Of a stretch of 64,000 nucleotides of DNA, positions 39,095 through 51,420 are shown piece by piece. Numbering within the stretch: position 1 is the first letter of the stretch; every line of letters begins with the position of its first letter. Origin of the DNA: Saezia sanguinis (GTDB taxonomy: Bacteria; Pseudomonadota; Gammaproteobacteria; Burkholderiales; Burkholderiaceae_C); contig NZ_PQSP01000002.1 of NCBI RefSeq assembly GCF_003991585.1, positions 124,001-188,000 of the forward strand, written 5' to 3'. The position numbers and the translations under genes were made by a program. The notes beneath the pieces were generated by a model. The model was not told where the DNA came from and did no database searches. It saw nothing but the letters and a program-made list of their open reading frames with translations.

Positions 39095-39589
39095 ATGCAA
39101 AAACAAAACCGCCGTTATTTTCTTGGAGGGCTGGCTGGCGCCGTTGCTATGCTGGGTGGCTGTGGTTTTCAGTTGCGCCAGGCGCCGGAATTTCATTTCC
39201 AGAGATTGTGGCTGGGAGGCACTTCGGAGGTGCTGGTGTTTTTGCGGCGTGAGCTGGCGCGTGTAAGCAGCGTCAAGATTGTCAGTAACCCGGCAGAAGC
39301 AGAGGTGCTGCTGGAGATTATGTCTGACGTGCGGCGTGATTTCGCGGTTGGGCAAACGCCTTATGGCGAAGTGCGTGAAATCCAGATGCGTTCAACGCTG
39401 ACATTCCGTTTGTGGGCACAGGGGCAGGATCCGCTGGCAACAGAGGATGAGCTGGAGCAGTACCGCGAATACAGTTATTCAGAAACACAGGCGCTGGCAA
39501 AAGGCGATGAGCAGGACCTGCTGTTCCGGGATATGAGCCAGAGCATGGCGCAGTTGCTGTTGTGGCGTTTGGCCTCCATGCGGCCTTGA
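39095..39589 (+). CDS. lptE: LPS-assembly lipoprotein LptE
   Basis: The 164-residue lipoprotein has a signal of about 22 residues ending in the lipobox LGGC, followed by GFQLRQ, the usual LptE mature start. LptE plugs the LptD barrel and helps insert LPS into the outer leaflet. The signal contains twin arginines (NRRYFLGG), resembling a Tat motif, which is unusual for LptE. It lies between leuS (47 bp) and holA (18 bp), as expected for this protein. Confidence 0.92.
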   Translation: MQKQNRRYFLGGLAGAVAMLGGCGFQLRQAPEFHFQRLWLGGTSEVLVFLRRELARVSSVKIVSNPAEAEVLLEIMSDVRRDFAVGQTPYGEVREIQMRSTLTFRLWAQGQDPLATEDELEQYREYSYSETQALAKGDEQDLLFRDMSQSMAQLLLWRLASMRP

Positions 39590-39607
39590 TGCTAACCGGA
39601 GCAATAC

Positions 39608-40726
39608 ATGGCCCAGGTTGCAGCCCGTCAATTGTTGAGTCTCTTGTCGAAAGCACTGGGCCGGCTTTATGTCTTGGTGGGCGAAGAACCTTTGCAGCAG
39701 TTGGAAAGCGCCGATGCTATTCGGGCGGCGGCACGTACGGCGGGGTTTACCGAGCGCACGGTATTTACGGTAACTGGCGCACGGTTTGACTGGTCTGAAG
39801 TGCTGGCCGCAACCAGCGCGCAAAGTTTGTTTGCCGACAGGCAGATCATTGAAATCCGCATTCCATCGGCTAAGCCCGGGCGTGAAGGCGGGGTTGCGTT
39901 GCAGCAGTTGGCCCAGCAAACAGATGCTAACGGCGATACGCTGGTGCTGGTTTCCTTGGGAGACCGGATGGACCGCTCAGCCAAAAATACCGCCTGGTTT
40001 AAAGCGTTGGAGCAGCATGGCACGGTTGTGGCATGTGATCCTGTTGACAGGGCGGCGTTGCCGCAGTGGATTACGCAGCGTCTTGCTGCGAAGGGGCTGC
40101 AACTGCAGCCTGCGGAGGAAGGCAAGAGAGCATTGTCTTTTTTTGCCGACCATGTCGAAGGCAATCTGCTGGCCGCACACCAGGAGATTGAAAAACTATC
40201 GCTGCTTTACCCGGCAACTGGGCAAGCCTCGCGGATATTGAGTTTTGAAGAGGTTGAGTCTGCCGTCATGGATGTAGCGCGCTACGACCTGTTTCAGTTA
40301 ACGCAGGTGATTTTGTCCGGGCAGGCAGAACGTTCCATGCGCATGCTTGACGGGCTGCTGCATGAAGGGCAGCCGGCGGTGCGTATTCACTGGGTCTTGT
40401 CTGACGAAATTGCCACATTGTGGCGGGTTCGCCAGTCGCTGGAGCAGGGGCAGCCGATGCCTTTGGCGTTGCGTGAAAACAGGGTCTGGGGCGTGCGCGA
40501 GCGGCTTTATGAGCGGAGCGTTGGCCGTATGACAATGCAGGCGTGTCAGCAGTTGCTGGTCAGTGCACACATTTGCGATGGGCTGGTCAAAGGGCTGCCT
40601 TATCCTGGCTGGCCTTCCAATGTGATGGAGGCATTGAGGCGGCTGGTACTGGAGATGCTCGACGCGTTGTCTGCCCGTGAAAAAACAGGGGGCGGCATGA
40701 CCGGCAAACTGGCTTTGCATGGATGA
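39608..40726 (+). CDS. holA: DNA polymerase III subunit delta (HolA)
   Basis: The 372-residue protein follows the delta layout: an N-terminal AAA-like domain with LYVLVGEEPL and SLFADRQIIEIRIP, a central NTLVLVS-like strand region, then the C-terminal collar domain. Delta opens the beta clamp within the clamp loader. It is slightly longer than Escherichia coli HolA (343 residues). It closes the leuS-lptE-holA cluster; the ATP synthase promoter follows. Confidence 0.93.
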   Translation: MAQVAARQLLSLLSKALGRLYVLVGEEPLQQLESADAIRAAARTAGFTERTVFTVTGARFDWSEVLAATSAQSLFADRQIIEIRIPSAKPGREGGVALQQLAQQTDANGDTLVLVSLGDRMDRSAKNTAWFKALEQHGTVVACDPVDRAALPQWITQRLAAKGLQLQPAEEGKRALSFFADHVEGNLLAAHQEIEKLSLLYPATGQASRILSFEEVESAVMDVARYDLFQLTQVILSGQAERSMRMLDGLLHEGQPAVRIHWVLSDEIATLWRVRQSLEQGQPMPLALRENRVWGVRERLYERSVGRMTMQACQQLLVSAHICDGLVKGLPYPGWPSNVMEALRRLVLEMLDALSAREKTGGGMTGKLALHG

Positions 40727-40755
40727 GGATGACGCGGGGTTTTTGCAGATATCTG

Positions 40756-40783
40756 TTGGAATGAGAAATTTTTCACGTATAAT
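40756..40783 (+). promoter_or_regulatory. Sigma-70 promoter of the ATP synthase operon
   Basis: TTGGAA (40756-40761), 16 bases, then a perfect TATAAT (40778-40783). The predicted start near 40790 makes the ATG at 40793 effectively leaderless and favours a downstream start for atpI. Confidence 0.75.
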
Positions 40784-40843
40784 CCCGCTTTTATGCACAG
40801 TAGCTTCTCTGCGGAGGGTGCAAGAAGGCAGGTATTTGTATCC

Positions 40844-42284
<1,441 letters not shown>

Positions 42285-42334
42285 TGATTGTGAATGGTTC
42301 TGACTGCTGATTTTTGTTTTAATTTTTTAACTAA

Positions 42335-42610
<276 letters not shown>

Positions 42611-42694
42611 GAATTATTGTCAGTGCATGAGTTTGAAGGCCCGACAAACCAATATGTTTGTAGGAACATCAACTGAACGAGGAAAGGTGTTGTT

Positions 42695-43165
42695 GTGAGT
42701 ATCAACGCAACCCTTATCATCCAGATCATTGTTTTTGCGCTGCTTGTGTGGTTCACGATGAGTTTCGTGTGGCCACCAATTGCCAAAGCCCTGGATGAAC
42801 GCGCAAAGAAAATTGAAGAGGGGCTGGCAGCAGCAGACCACGCAAAGGCAGAATTGAATGATGCCAACAAGCGTGTGGAAGAGCAGCTGGCCCATACACG
42901 TGAAGAGTCCACCCAGCGGATTGCCGATGCAGACCGCCGTGCTCAGGATATCGTCAACGAGGCGAAGTCGCGTGCTGTTGAAGAGGCCAACAAGATCATT
43001 GCTGCAGCCAAGGCTGAGGCAGATCTGCAGGCAACGCAGGCGCGTGAAGCCTTGCGTGAGCAGGTCGCCGCATTGGCAGTTAAAGGTGCAGAACAGATTC
43101 TCAAGCGTGAAGTGGATGCCAAGGCGCACTCACAAATGCTTGAGCACCTGAAAGCTGAGCTGTAA
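42695..43165 (+). CDS. atpF: ATP synthase Fo subunit b
   Basis: The 156-residue protein has one N-terminal membrane helix (about 5-25) and then a long charged coiled coil (about 28-150) that forms the peripheral stalk. It starts with GTG at 42695, preceded by GAGGAAAGG. The length and heptad-like Ala/Glu/Lys pattern are normal for the family. Confidence 0.96.
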   Translation: MSINATLIIQIIVFALLVWFTMSFVWPPIAKALDERAKKIEEGLAAADHAKAELNDANKRVEEQLAHTREESTQRIADADRRAQDIVNEAKSRAVEEANKIIAAAKAEADLQATQAREALREQVAALAVKGAEQILKREVDAKAHSQMLEHLKAEL

Positions 43166-43180
43166 AAGGGGTAAGGTGCT

Positions 43181-43723
43181 ATGGCTGAACTTGCAACGAT
43201 TGCCCGCCCTTACGCAGAAGCCATATTTCAGGTGGCTAGCGACCAAAAGCAGTTTGCCCAATGGGGCGAGGTGCTCAACAATCTGGCGCTTGCCTGCGAT
43301 ACAGATGAGCTCAAGCTGCTTGCCAACGACCCTAAAGTTTTGGGGGAGCAGTTGGTTGGTTTGCTGATGTCTGTGACCAAGTCCGACGGCTTGCCGACAG
43401 AAGCGGTTAAACGCTTTTTGGCAGAGCTGGTTGAATATGGTCGTTTATCTGCGTTGTCAGAGGTGGCTAAGCAATACCGTGTATTGTGTGATGCAACCAA
43501 TGATGTCACGGAAGTGCTGATTTACAGCGCTTACCCGATTGGCGATGCAGAACTTGCGCAGCTTTTACCTGTACTGGAAAAACGGTTTGGCAGAAAACTG
43601 AAACCACAAGTGCAAATTGACGAGTCTTTGATTGGTGGTATCTGTGCAGTGGTGGGTGATGACACATTGGATATGTCTGTCAAGGCCCGTTTGGAACAAA
43701 TGAAAGTGGCGTTGATGGCCTAA
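43181..43723 (+). CDS. atpH: ATP synthase F1 subunit delta
   Basis: This 180-residue OSCP/delta protein starts ATIARPYAEAIFQVA, the family N-terminus, and has the C-terminal signature IGGICAVVGDDTLDMSVKAR. It joins the peripheral stalk to the F1 head. It lies 15 bp after atpF with a strong GGGGTAAGG ribosome site. Confidence 0.96.
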   Translation: MAELATIARPYAEAIFQVASDQKQFAQWGEVLNNLALACDTDELKLLANDPKVLGEQLVGLLMSVTKSDGLPTEAVKRFLAELVEYGRLSALSEVAKQYRVLCDATNDVTEVLIYSAYPIGDAELAQLLPVLEKRFGRKLKPQVQIDESLIGGICAVVGDDTLDMSVKARLEQMKVALMA

Positions 43724-43757
43724 ACGGGCCATACGCAAAAGGAATTAGGGGAACCCC

Positions 43758-45311
43758 ATGCAACTCAATCCCGCAGAAATTTCTGAGCTGATTAAAAGCC
43801 GGATCGAAGGTCTGACACCCAGTGCAGACATTCGCAGCGAAGGAACCGTGATCTCCGTCTCTGACGGTATTTGCCGTGTTTATGGCCTGTCTGAAGCCAT
43901 GCAGGGCGAAATGTTGGAGTTTCCGCCTGCACCGGACGGCACACCGACTTTTGGTTTGGCACTGAACCTGGAGCGTGATTCGGTTGGGGTCGTGATTCTG
44001 GGGGCTTATGAGCATATTTCAGAAGGTAACACGGTTAAATGTACGGGCCGCATTCTGGAAGTGCCGGTAGGCCCGGAACTGATTGGTCGTGTGGTCAATG
44101 CGCTGGGGCAGCCGATTGACGGCAAAGGCCCGATTAACGCCAAAATGACCGACGTGATCGAAAAAGTGGCGCCTGGCGTGATTGCACGTCAGTCTGTTGA
44201 CCAGCCGCTGCAGACCGGTTTGAAGGCGATTGACTCCATGGTGCCAATTGGCCGTGGTCAGCGCGAATTGATCATTGGTGACCGCCAGACCGGGAAGTCA
44301 ACCATTGCCCTTGATACCATCATCAATCAGAGGGGGCAGGGCGTTACCTGTATCTACGTGGCGATCGGGCAGAAGTCCTCATCCATTAAAAACGTGGTAC
44401 GCACCCTGGAAGCCAATGGCGCGATGGACTATACCGTTGTGGTTGCTGCGCCTGCTTCAGATTCTGCTGCCATGCAGTATGTATCTGCTTATGCCGGCTG
44501 CACCATGGGCGAGTATTTCCGTGACCGCGGTCAGGATGCATTGATCATTTATGATGACCTGTCCAAACAGGCTGTAGCTTACCGTCAGGTTTCCCTGCTG
44601 TTGCGCCGTCCTCCAGGCCGTGAAGCGTTCCCTGGTGATGTGTTCTATTTGCACAGCCGTCTGCTGGAACGTGCAGCGCGCGTGAACGCTGAGTATGTTG
44701 AGAAATTCACTAACGGTGAAGTTAAGGGTAAAACAGGTTCACTGACCGCTTTACCAATCATTGAAACACAGGCGGGTGACGTGTCCGCATTTGTGCCGAC
44801 CAACGTGATTTCTATTACCGACGGACAGATCTTCCTGGAAACCAACCTGTTTAACAGCGGTATCCGTCCTGCGATTAACGCCGGTATTTCGGTGTCCCGT
44901 GTGGGTGGTGCGGCTCAGACCAAACTGATCAAGGGTTTGTCTGGCGGTATCCGTACCGATTTGGCACAGTATCGTGAACTGGCTGCATTCTCACAGTTTG
45001 CTTCAGATCTGGACGATGCGACACGCAAACAGTTGGATCGCGGTGCACGTGTGACTGAAATGCTCAAGCAACCGCAGTATTCTCCATTGCCCATTTCTTT
45101 CATGGCCGCTTCGCTGTTTGCCGTGAACAAAGGCTACCTGGATGGCGTGCCGGTGGAAAAAGTGCTGGAGTTTGAAACCGGTTTGCACCAGTTGCTGAAA
45201 ACCAGCTATGCCGGCTGGATTGAAAAAGTGGAAGCCGCCAAAGTCATGGATAAAGATGCTGAAGCTGAGCTGACTGCAGCGCTTGATTCATTCAAGAAAA
45301 GCTTTACCTGA
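43758..45311 (+). CDS. atpA: ATP synthase F1 subunit alpha
   Basis: The 517-residue non-catalytic nucleotide-binding subunit has Walker A GDRQTGKS (174-181) and the alpha-subunit signature region near [17 protein letters not shown]. It alternates with beta in the F1 hexamer. The N-terminal stretch ([12 protein letters not shown]) contacts delta. Confidence 0.98.
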   Translation: MQLNPAEISELIKSRIEGLTPSADIRSEGTVISVSDGICRVYGLSEAMQGEMLEFPPAPDGTPTFGLALNLERDSVGVVILGAYEHISEGNTVKCTGRILEVPVGPELIGRVVNALGQPIDGKGPINAKMTDVIEKVAPGVIARQSVDQPLQTGLKAIDSMVPIGRGQRELIIGDRQTGKSTIALDTIINQRGQGVTCIYVAIGQKSSSIKNVVRTLEANGAMDYTVVVAAPASDSAAMQYVSAYAGCTMGEYFRDRGQDALIIYDDLSKQAVAYRQVSLLLRRPPGREAFPGDVFYLHSRLLERAARVNAEYVEKFTNGEVKGKTGSLTALPIIETQAGDVSAFVPTNVISITDGQIFLETNLFNSGIRPAINAGISVSRVGGAAQTKLIKGLSGGIRTDLAQYRELAAFSQFASDLDDATRKQLDRGARVTEMLKQPQYSPLPISFMAASLFAVNKGYLDGVPVEKVLEFETGLHQLLKTSYAGWIEKVEAAKVMDKDAEAELTAALDSFKKSFT

Positions 45312-45359
45312 TGGATTGTGAGATTGTGATCAGCAGGCATCAATTCAAAGGAGCTGGGC

Positions 45360-47671
<2,312 letters not shown>

Positions 47672-47773
47672 TTCGGCTTCTCAGCAACTGGGCTGAAAAG
47701 CATATTGCAAACGCATGGCTGACTGCTGGTAGATTTAAAACGGTGAGCTGTGTGTTTGTTAGAGGAATAAATA

Positions 47774-48199
47774 ATGGCGACTTTGCATGTGGATGTTGTC
47801 TCTGCCGAAGAGTTGATTTTTTCTGGAGAGGCTAAATTTGTGGCTTTACCTGGGGAATCAGGTGAGTTGGGGATTTTGCCGCACCATATTCCGTTGATTA
47901 CCCGCATTAAGCCGGGCGCTGTGCGTATTAGGCGTGCCGATAACGATAAAGAAGAACTGGTGTTTGTCGCCGGAGGCGTGCTGGAAGTGCAGCCGAATAT
48001 GGTTACGGTATTGGCTGACACAGCGATTCGCGGTGCCGACCTTGACGAAGCAAAAGCGCTTGAAGCACAGAAAGCGGCTGAAGAGGTGCTGAAGAATGCG
48101 CAAGGGGGCATGGAGCTTGCCAAAGCCCAGTCTGAACTGGCATTCATGGCGGCTCAACTGTCGACCATACGGCGCTTTAATAACAGCAGCCGAAAATAA
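47774..48199 (+). CDS. atpC: ATP synthase F1 subunit epsilon
   Basis: The 141-residue protein has the N-terminal beta-sandwich ([36 protein letters not shown]) and the C-terminal two-helix domain that can inhibit ATP hydrolysis. It closes the operon and is followed by a terminator. The gap before it (102 bp) is the longest within the F1 part. Confidence 0.97.
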   Translation: MATLHVDVVSAEELIFSGEAKFVALPGESGELGILPHHIPLITRIKPGAVRIRRADNDKEELVFVAGGVLEVQPNMVTVLADTAIRGADLDEAKALEAQKAAEEVLKNAQGGMELAKAQSELAFMAAQLSTIRRFNNSSRK

Positions 48200-48230
48200 A
48201 GCCTGTTTTATTTTTTTGCGGATAAAGAAA

Positions 48231-48254
48231 AAGCCATCTTCAGATGGCTTTTTT
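48231..48254 (+). terminator. Rho-independent terminator of the atp operon
   Basis: AAGCCATCT/AGATGGCTT form a perfect stem that runs into six T, 31 bp after the atpC stop. Confidence 0.9.
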
Positions 48255-48384
48255 AATGGGTGGCTTATTTTAAAGATACAGTTTTTCTATACAGCGCTAT
48301 CCCATGCAGGATGGTTGCAGATGTTATCCAATGTATCTGTTGAATCTTTCCAAATGAAAAGTGCAGAGCCTTACATCAACAAAA

Positions 48385-48621
48385 TTATTTAGCTTCTTCT
48401 TCGTTTTCCAGCGCTTTGCATGAAGGCGCACAGACGAACTGCATTTGCCCCAGCAGTTTGCGGGCTTTCAGTTGTGCACGCGGACGATGTTTGCCGCATA
48501 GAAAACAGGACATGGTTGCGGCACCAAAAGAGCCGGAAGAAACGAATGGTGAGCCATTGACTTTTGAACGATAGCGCAAACCGTCATCTGCGACTTGGGT
48601 TTTGGTAGGTGCTTTAGACAT
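48385..48621 (-). CDS. Small hypothetical Cys-rich protein
   Basis: I do not recognise this 78-residue protein as a named family. It has two cysteine pairs, CFLCGKHRPR and VCAPSC, spaced like a small zinc-binding module, within a basic segment (RAQLKARKLLGQMQ), and ends in an acidic tail ENEEEAK. The start ATG at 48621 has no strong ribosome site. It stands alone between the atp terminator and tRNA-Arg. A zinc-dependent nucleic-acid or ribosome-associated role is possible but unproven. Confidence 0.62.
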   Translation of the reverse strand: MSKAPTKTQVADDGLRYRSKVNGSPFVSSGSFGAATMSCFLCGKHRPRAQLKARKLLGQMQFVCAPSCKALENEEEAK

Positions 48622-48910
48622 GGATGATCAATAGTTCCAGTATCAAGTTGAAAACGCTCAAACAAAAATAGGGACTTCCTTTTAGCGTTAATCAGGAAAT
48701 CCTGTAAAAGGAGGATGGTATTTCAATTTAATGATTTAACCATGACATCGGCATTTCTGTTACCAGATCTGGTGTATTTCAAACGTCCTGGTATCGACTG
48801 TTTAACCACACAGATAAAGCAGATGTTTTCGTCCTTTTGTTTCTTCTTGTCTTCACTCCCGCATGACATCAGACCCAGTAATATTCAAGTGTCCGAATTT
48901 TCTATTTGTT

Positions 48911-48986
48911 TGGTGCGGCTGGCGGGGATCGAACCCACGACCCTTGGCTTCGGAGGCCAATACTCTATCCACTGAGCTACAGCCGC
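48911..48986 (-). tRNA. tRNA-Arg (anticodon CCG)
   Basis: Read on the minus strand, the acceptor arms GCGGCTG and CAGCCGC pair fully and the D stem begins GCTC. The anticodon stem TTGGC/GCCAA holds the loop CTCCGAA (anticodon CCG, reading CGG), the T arm contains GTTCGATCC, and the 3' CCA is encoded. Length is 76 bases including CCA. Confidence 0.95.
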
Positions 48987-49137
48987 AAAACAGATTCAAC
49001 CTATGCTGTGTTCAGTGAAGATACATCAGCGTTACATAAAATATAAGCTACCTATTATACGCTAAAAGCAGCCTAAAAAGAGCTATTCGCATTAAGCGCA
49101 TGTTAAATATATGCGTATTATGAAAATATCTGTGTGA

Positions 49138-49782
49138 TCAGGCTGAGGGCTGACCAGAAGAGGAAGGATGTTTAAGCCCCTGCAAGTAAGTTTTCACGCT
49201 GTACAGGGTAATTTCACGCAAGTCGAAAGATTCAGAGTCGTGCATCCAGTTGTGAAACAGGCCATCACTTAAAGCCTGCAGGCCGCGTGCCGCCCAATGC
49301 ACCTGCGCTTCTGTGATGTGAATTTCTTTTGCCTGGTTTGCCAAAAGCAACAGGCGTGTAAATGTGCCTAAAGAGCGTTGCAGATGCCGAAGATGCCGCT
49401 CACTCATGACGGCAAATTCATCAACCAGCTCAATTTTATGAAACACAATATCTAAAACATTACGGATTTGCGAATTTTCATTGACCAGCGAGGTCAATTC
49501 AGAAATTAATGCAAGAATGCGATTCAGGGGGGAGATGTCATTTTGTTTTTCGATGCGTGTGAAAATTTCGTCTGCAGATAATGTGGCGCGGTCTAAAAGG
49601 GCCTGAAACAAAGCCAGCTTATCGCTGAAGTGCCAATAAATCGCGCCGCGCGTTACATTGGCTGCCTGGGCAATTTGCTGTAAAGAGGTACGTGAAACAC
49701 CCTGTTGCTGAAACAATGTTTCAGCAGCGTCTAAAATGATCTGCCGTGTTTGAAGTGCTTCTTCTTTGGTTTTGCGTGCCAT
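49138..49782 (-). CDS. TetR/AcrR family repressor of the adjacent RND pump
   Basis: The 214-residue protein has an N-terminal TetR helix-turn-helix (about 12-58, with TLFQQQGVSRTSLQQIAQAANVTRGAIYWHF split over two helices) and an all-helical ligand domain of the AcrR/TtgR type. It is divergent from the efflux operon, and an AcrR-like palindrome lies in the gap. Such repressors release DNA when they bind the pump's toxic substrates. It resembles AcrR, TtgR and BpeR equally, so I give no symbol. Confidence 0.9.
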   Translation of the reverse strand: MARKTKEEALQTRQIILDAAETLFQQQGVSRTSLQQIAQAANVTRGAIYWHFSDKLALFQALLDRATLSADEIFTRIEKQNDISPLNRILALISELTSLVNENSQIRNVLDIVFHKIELVDEFAVMSERHLRHLQRSLGTFTRLLLLANQAKEIHITEAQVHWAARGLQALSDGLFHNWMHDSESFDLREITLYSVKTYLQGLKHPSSSGQPSA

Positions 49783-49839
49783 AATAGAGGGCTCTGTGAA
49801 AAGCTTTGTAAAATTATGTAAAGAATCCTTATTCTATCT

Positions 49840-49863
49840 TACATACATTCAGAAATGTATATA
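49840..49863. promoter_or_regulatory. AcrR-type operator
   Basis: The 24-base palindrome TACATACATT-CAGA-AATGTATATA has the same arms (one mismatch) and spacing as the Escherichia coli AcrR site TACATACATT-TGTG-AATGTATGTA. It lies 58 bases from the repressor start and 190 bases from the adaptor start, where it could control both directions. Confidence 0.85.
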
Positions 49864-50052
49864 TACTATGGGCTTCGTACAGAAATAAGCACAGATTCCG
49901 GGATTATTTGTCTATCTGTTTATACCTGATCACACTGGGTATGGCGCGACGCCTGATACAGATAGTAGCGTTTCGTTGTCATTATGTTTTGGACAGTTTT
50001 ATCGATTTCATGCTCCCACCAGAAGGAGCGGTTAGGGCTATTAAGGAAGATC

Positions 50053-51408
50053 ATGTCGGCACAATCAGCACAGACTCAAAAGAATTCAGATCAGGGAAAG
50101 CGCCAGCCTCTGTTATGGCTGTTTGCGCCATTGGCAGTTGCACTGGCTCTTACGGCTTGTGGCAAAGATGAACAGGCGGCTGGGGCAGGGGCTCCGCCAT
50201 CGGTTGGATATGTTACGGTGAAAGCGCAGAATATTGGTTTGACCACAGAGTTGCCTGGGCGCCTGCAAGCGTATCGGGTGGCGGATGTGCGTGCGCGTGT
50301 GCCGGGGGTGTTGCAGCGTCGGCTTTTTGAAGAAGGCTCTGACGTAAAGGCCGGGCAGCAACTGTTCCAGATCGATGATGCCCCCTATCGTGCCTCTTTG
50401 CAAAGCGCGCAGGCTTCACTGGCGCAGGCACAGGCCAACCTGATGCAGACCAAAGCACTGGCAGAGCGGTATCAGCCGCTGGTGGCGATCAATGCAGTCA
50501 GCAAGCAGGATTATGATAATGCCGTGGCAGCTCAGAGAGCCTCTGAAGCCAATGTGCTGGCGGCTCAGGCTTCTGTTGCAACGGCCAAAATCAACTTGGG
50601 TTATGCTGCGGTGACAGCACCGATTTCGGGCCGTATTGGCCAAGCATATGTGACAGAAGGCGCTCTGGTCGGGCAGACAGACATCACATTGTTAGCAACT
50701 GTGCAGCAGATTGACACTCTATATGTCAACTTCACCCAGTCGGCAACAGAAGTGATCAAATTGCAGCAGGATGTACGCTCGGGACGTTATAAGGTGGCCA
50801 GTGATGGTTCCATTCCGATTACCGTCATCCTGGATAATGGGCAGCCTTACAGTGAACCAGGGCATTTGATGTTCACGGACTGGACTGTTGACGAAACAAC
50901 GGGTCAGGTCACCTTGAGAGCGACTGTGCCTAACCCTGAAAAGTTGCTGCTGCCTAATTTGTATGTCCGGGTCCGCTTGGAGCAGATTCAGGCTGAAAAT
51001 TCTTTCCTGGTGCCACAGCAGGCGGTTACCCGTGCTGCCACGGGCGATACTCTGTATGTTGTGACCCCGGAAGATACGGTTGAGCCTCGCCAAGTCGTTG
51101 TTGGTGGGCGTAATGGACAGAATTGGGTGGTAACTTCCGGTTTGAACGATGGTGACCGCGTCATGGTGGATGGTTTCCAGAAGTGGCAAATGGCTGTGAG
51201 TGGCGCCATGCAGGCTGCTGCCGCACAAAAATCGGAGGAACCCGTTGTTGTGAAGGTACAACCGGTGCCATTGGATACGCAGCCAAATACCGCACCAGCA
51301 GGAAATGTACCGGCGGCTCAGCCAGCGTCAGGAACGCCGTCAGCGGATGCTCAATCCCCTTCAGACGCGGCTGCACCAGCAGCAGCAACTGAAGAAAACA
51401 AGTCGTAA
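50053..51408 (+). CDS. RND efflux periplasmic adaptor lipoprotein (AcrA/MexA type)
   Basis: The start at 50053 has AAGGAAG upstream; an open frame reaches 49984. The 451-residue protein has a lipoprotein signal with lipobox LTAC, a biotinyl-lipoyl-like domain split by an alpha-helical hairpin (about 75-190, SLAQAQANLMQTKALAERY), a beta-barrel domain and a membrane-proximal domain ending near residue 385. The last 60 residues are an unusually long Pro/Ala-rich tail. Adaptors bridge the inner-membrane pump and the outer-membrane channel. Confidence 0.94.
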   Translation: MSAQSAQTQKNSDQGKRQPLLWLFAPLAVALALTACGKDEQAAGAGAPPSVGYVTVKAQNIGLTTELPGRLQAYRVADVRARVPGVLQRRLFEEGSDVKAGQQLFQIDDAPYRASLQSAQASLAQAQANLMQTKALAERYQPLVAINAVSKQDYDNAVAAQRASEANVLAAQASVATAKINLGYAAVTAPISGRIGQAYVTEGALVGQTDITLLATVQQIDTLYVNFTQSATEVIKLQQDVRSGRYKVASDGSIPITVILDNGQPYSEPGHLMFTDWTVDETTGQVTLRATVPNPEKLLLPNLYVRVRLEQIQAENSFLVPQQAVTRAATGDTLYVVTPEDTVEPRQVVVGGRNGQNWVVTSGLNDGDRVMVDGFQKWQMAVSGAMQAAAAQKSEEPVVVKVQPVPLDTQPNTAPAGNVPAAQPASGTPSADAQSPSDAAAPAAATEENKS

Positions 51409-51420
51409 GGAGCACGGCAG

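Noticed and set aside
48715..48975. 86-codon plus-strand open frame
   Set aside because: Its 3' part runs through the antisense of tRNA-Arg (giving GIEPTTLGFGG, a familiar spurious translation of tRNA sequence).
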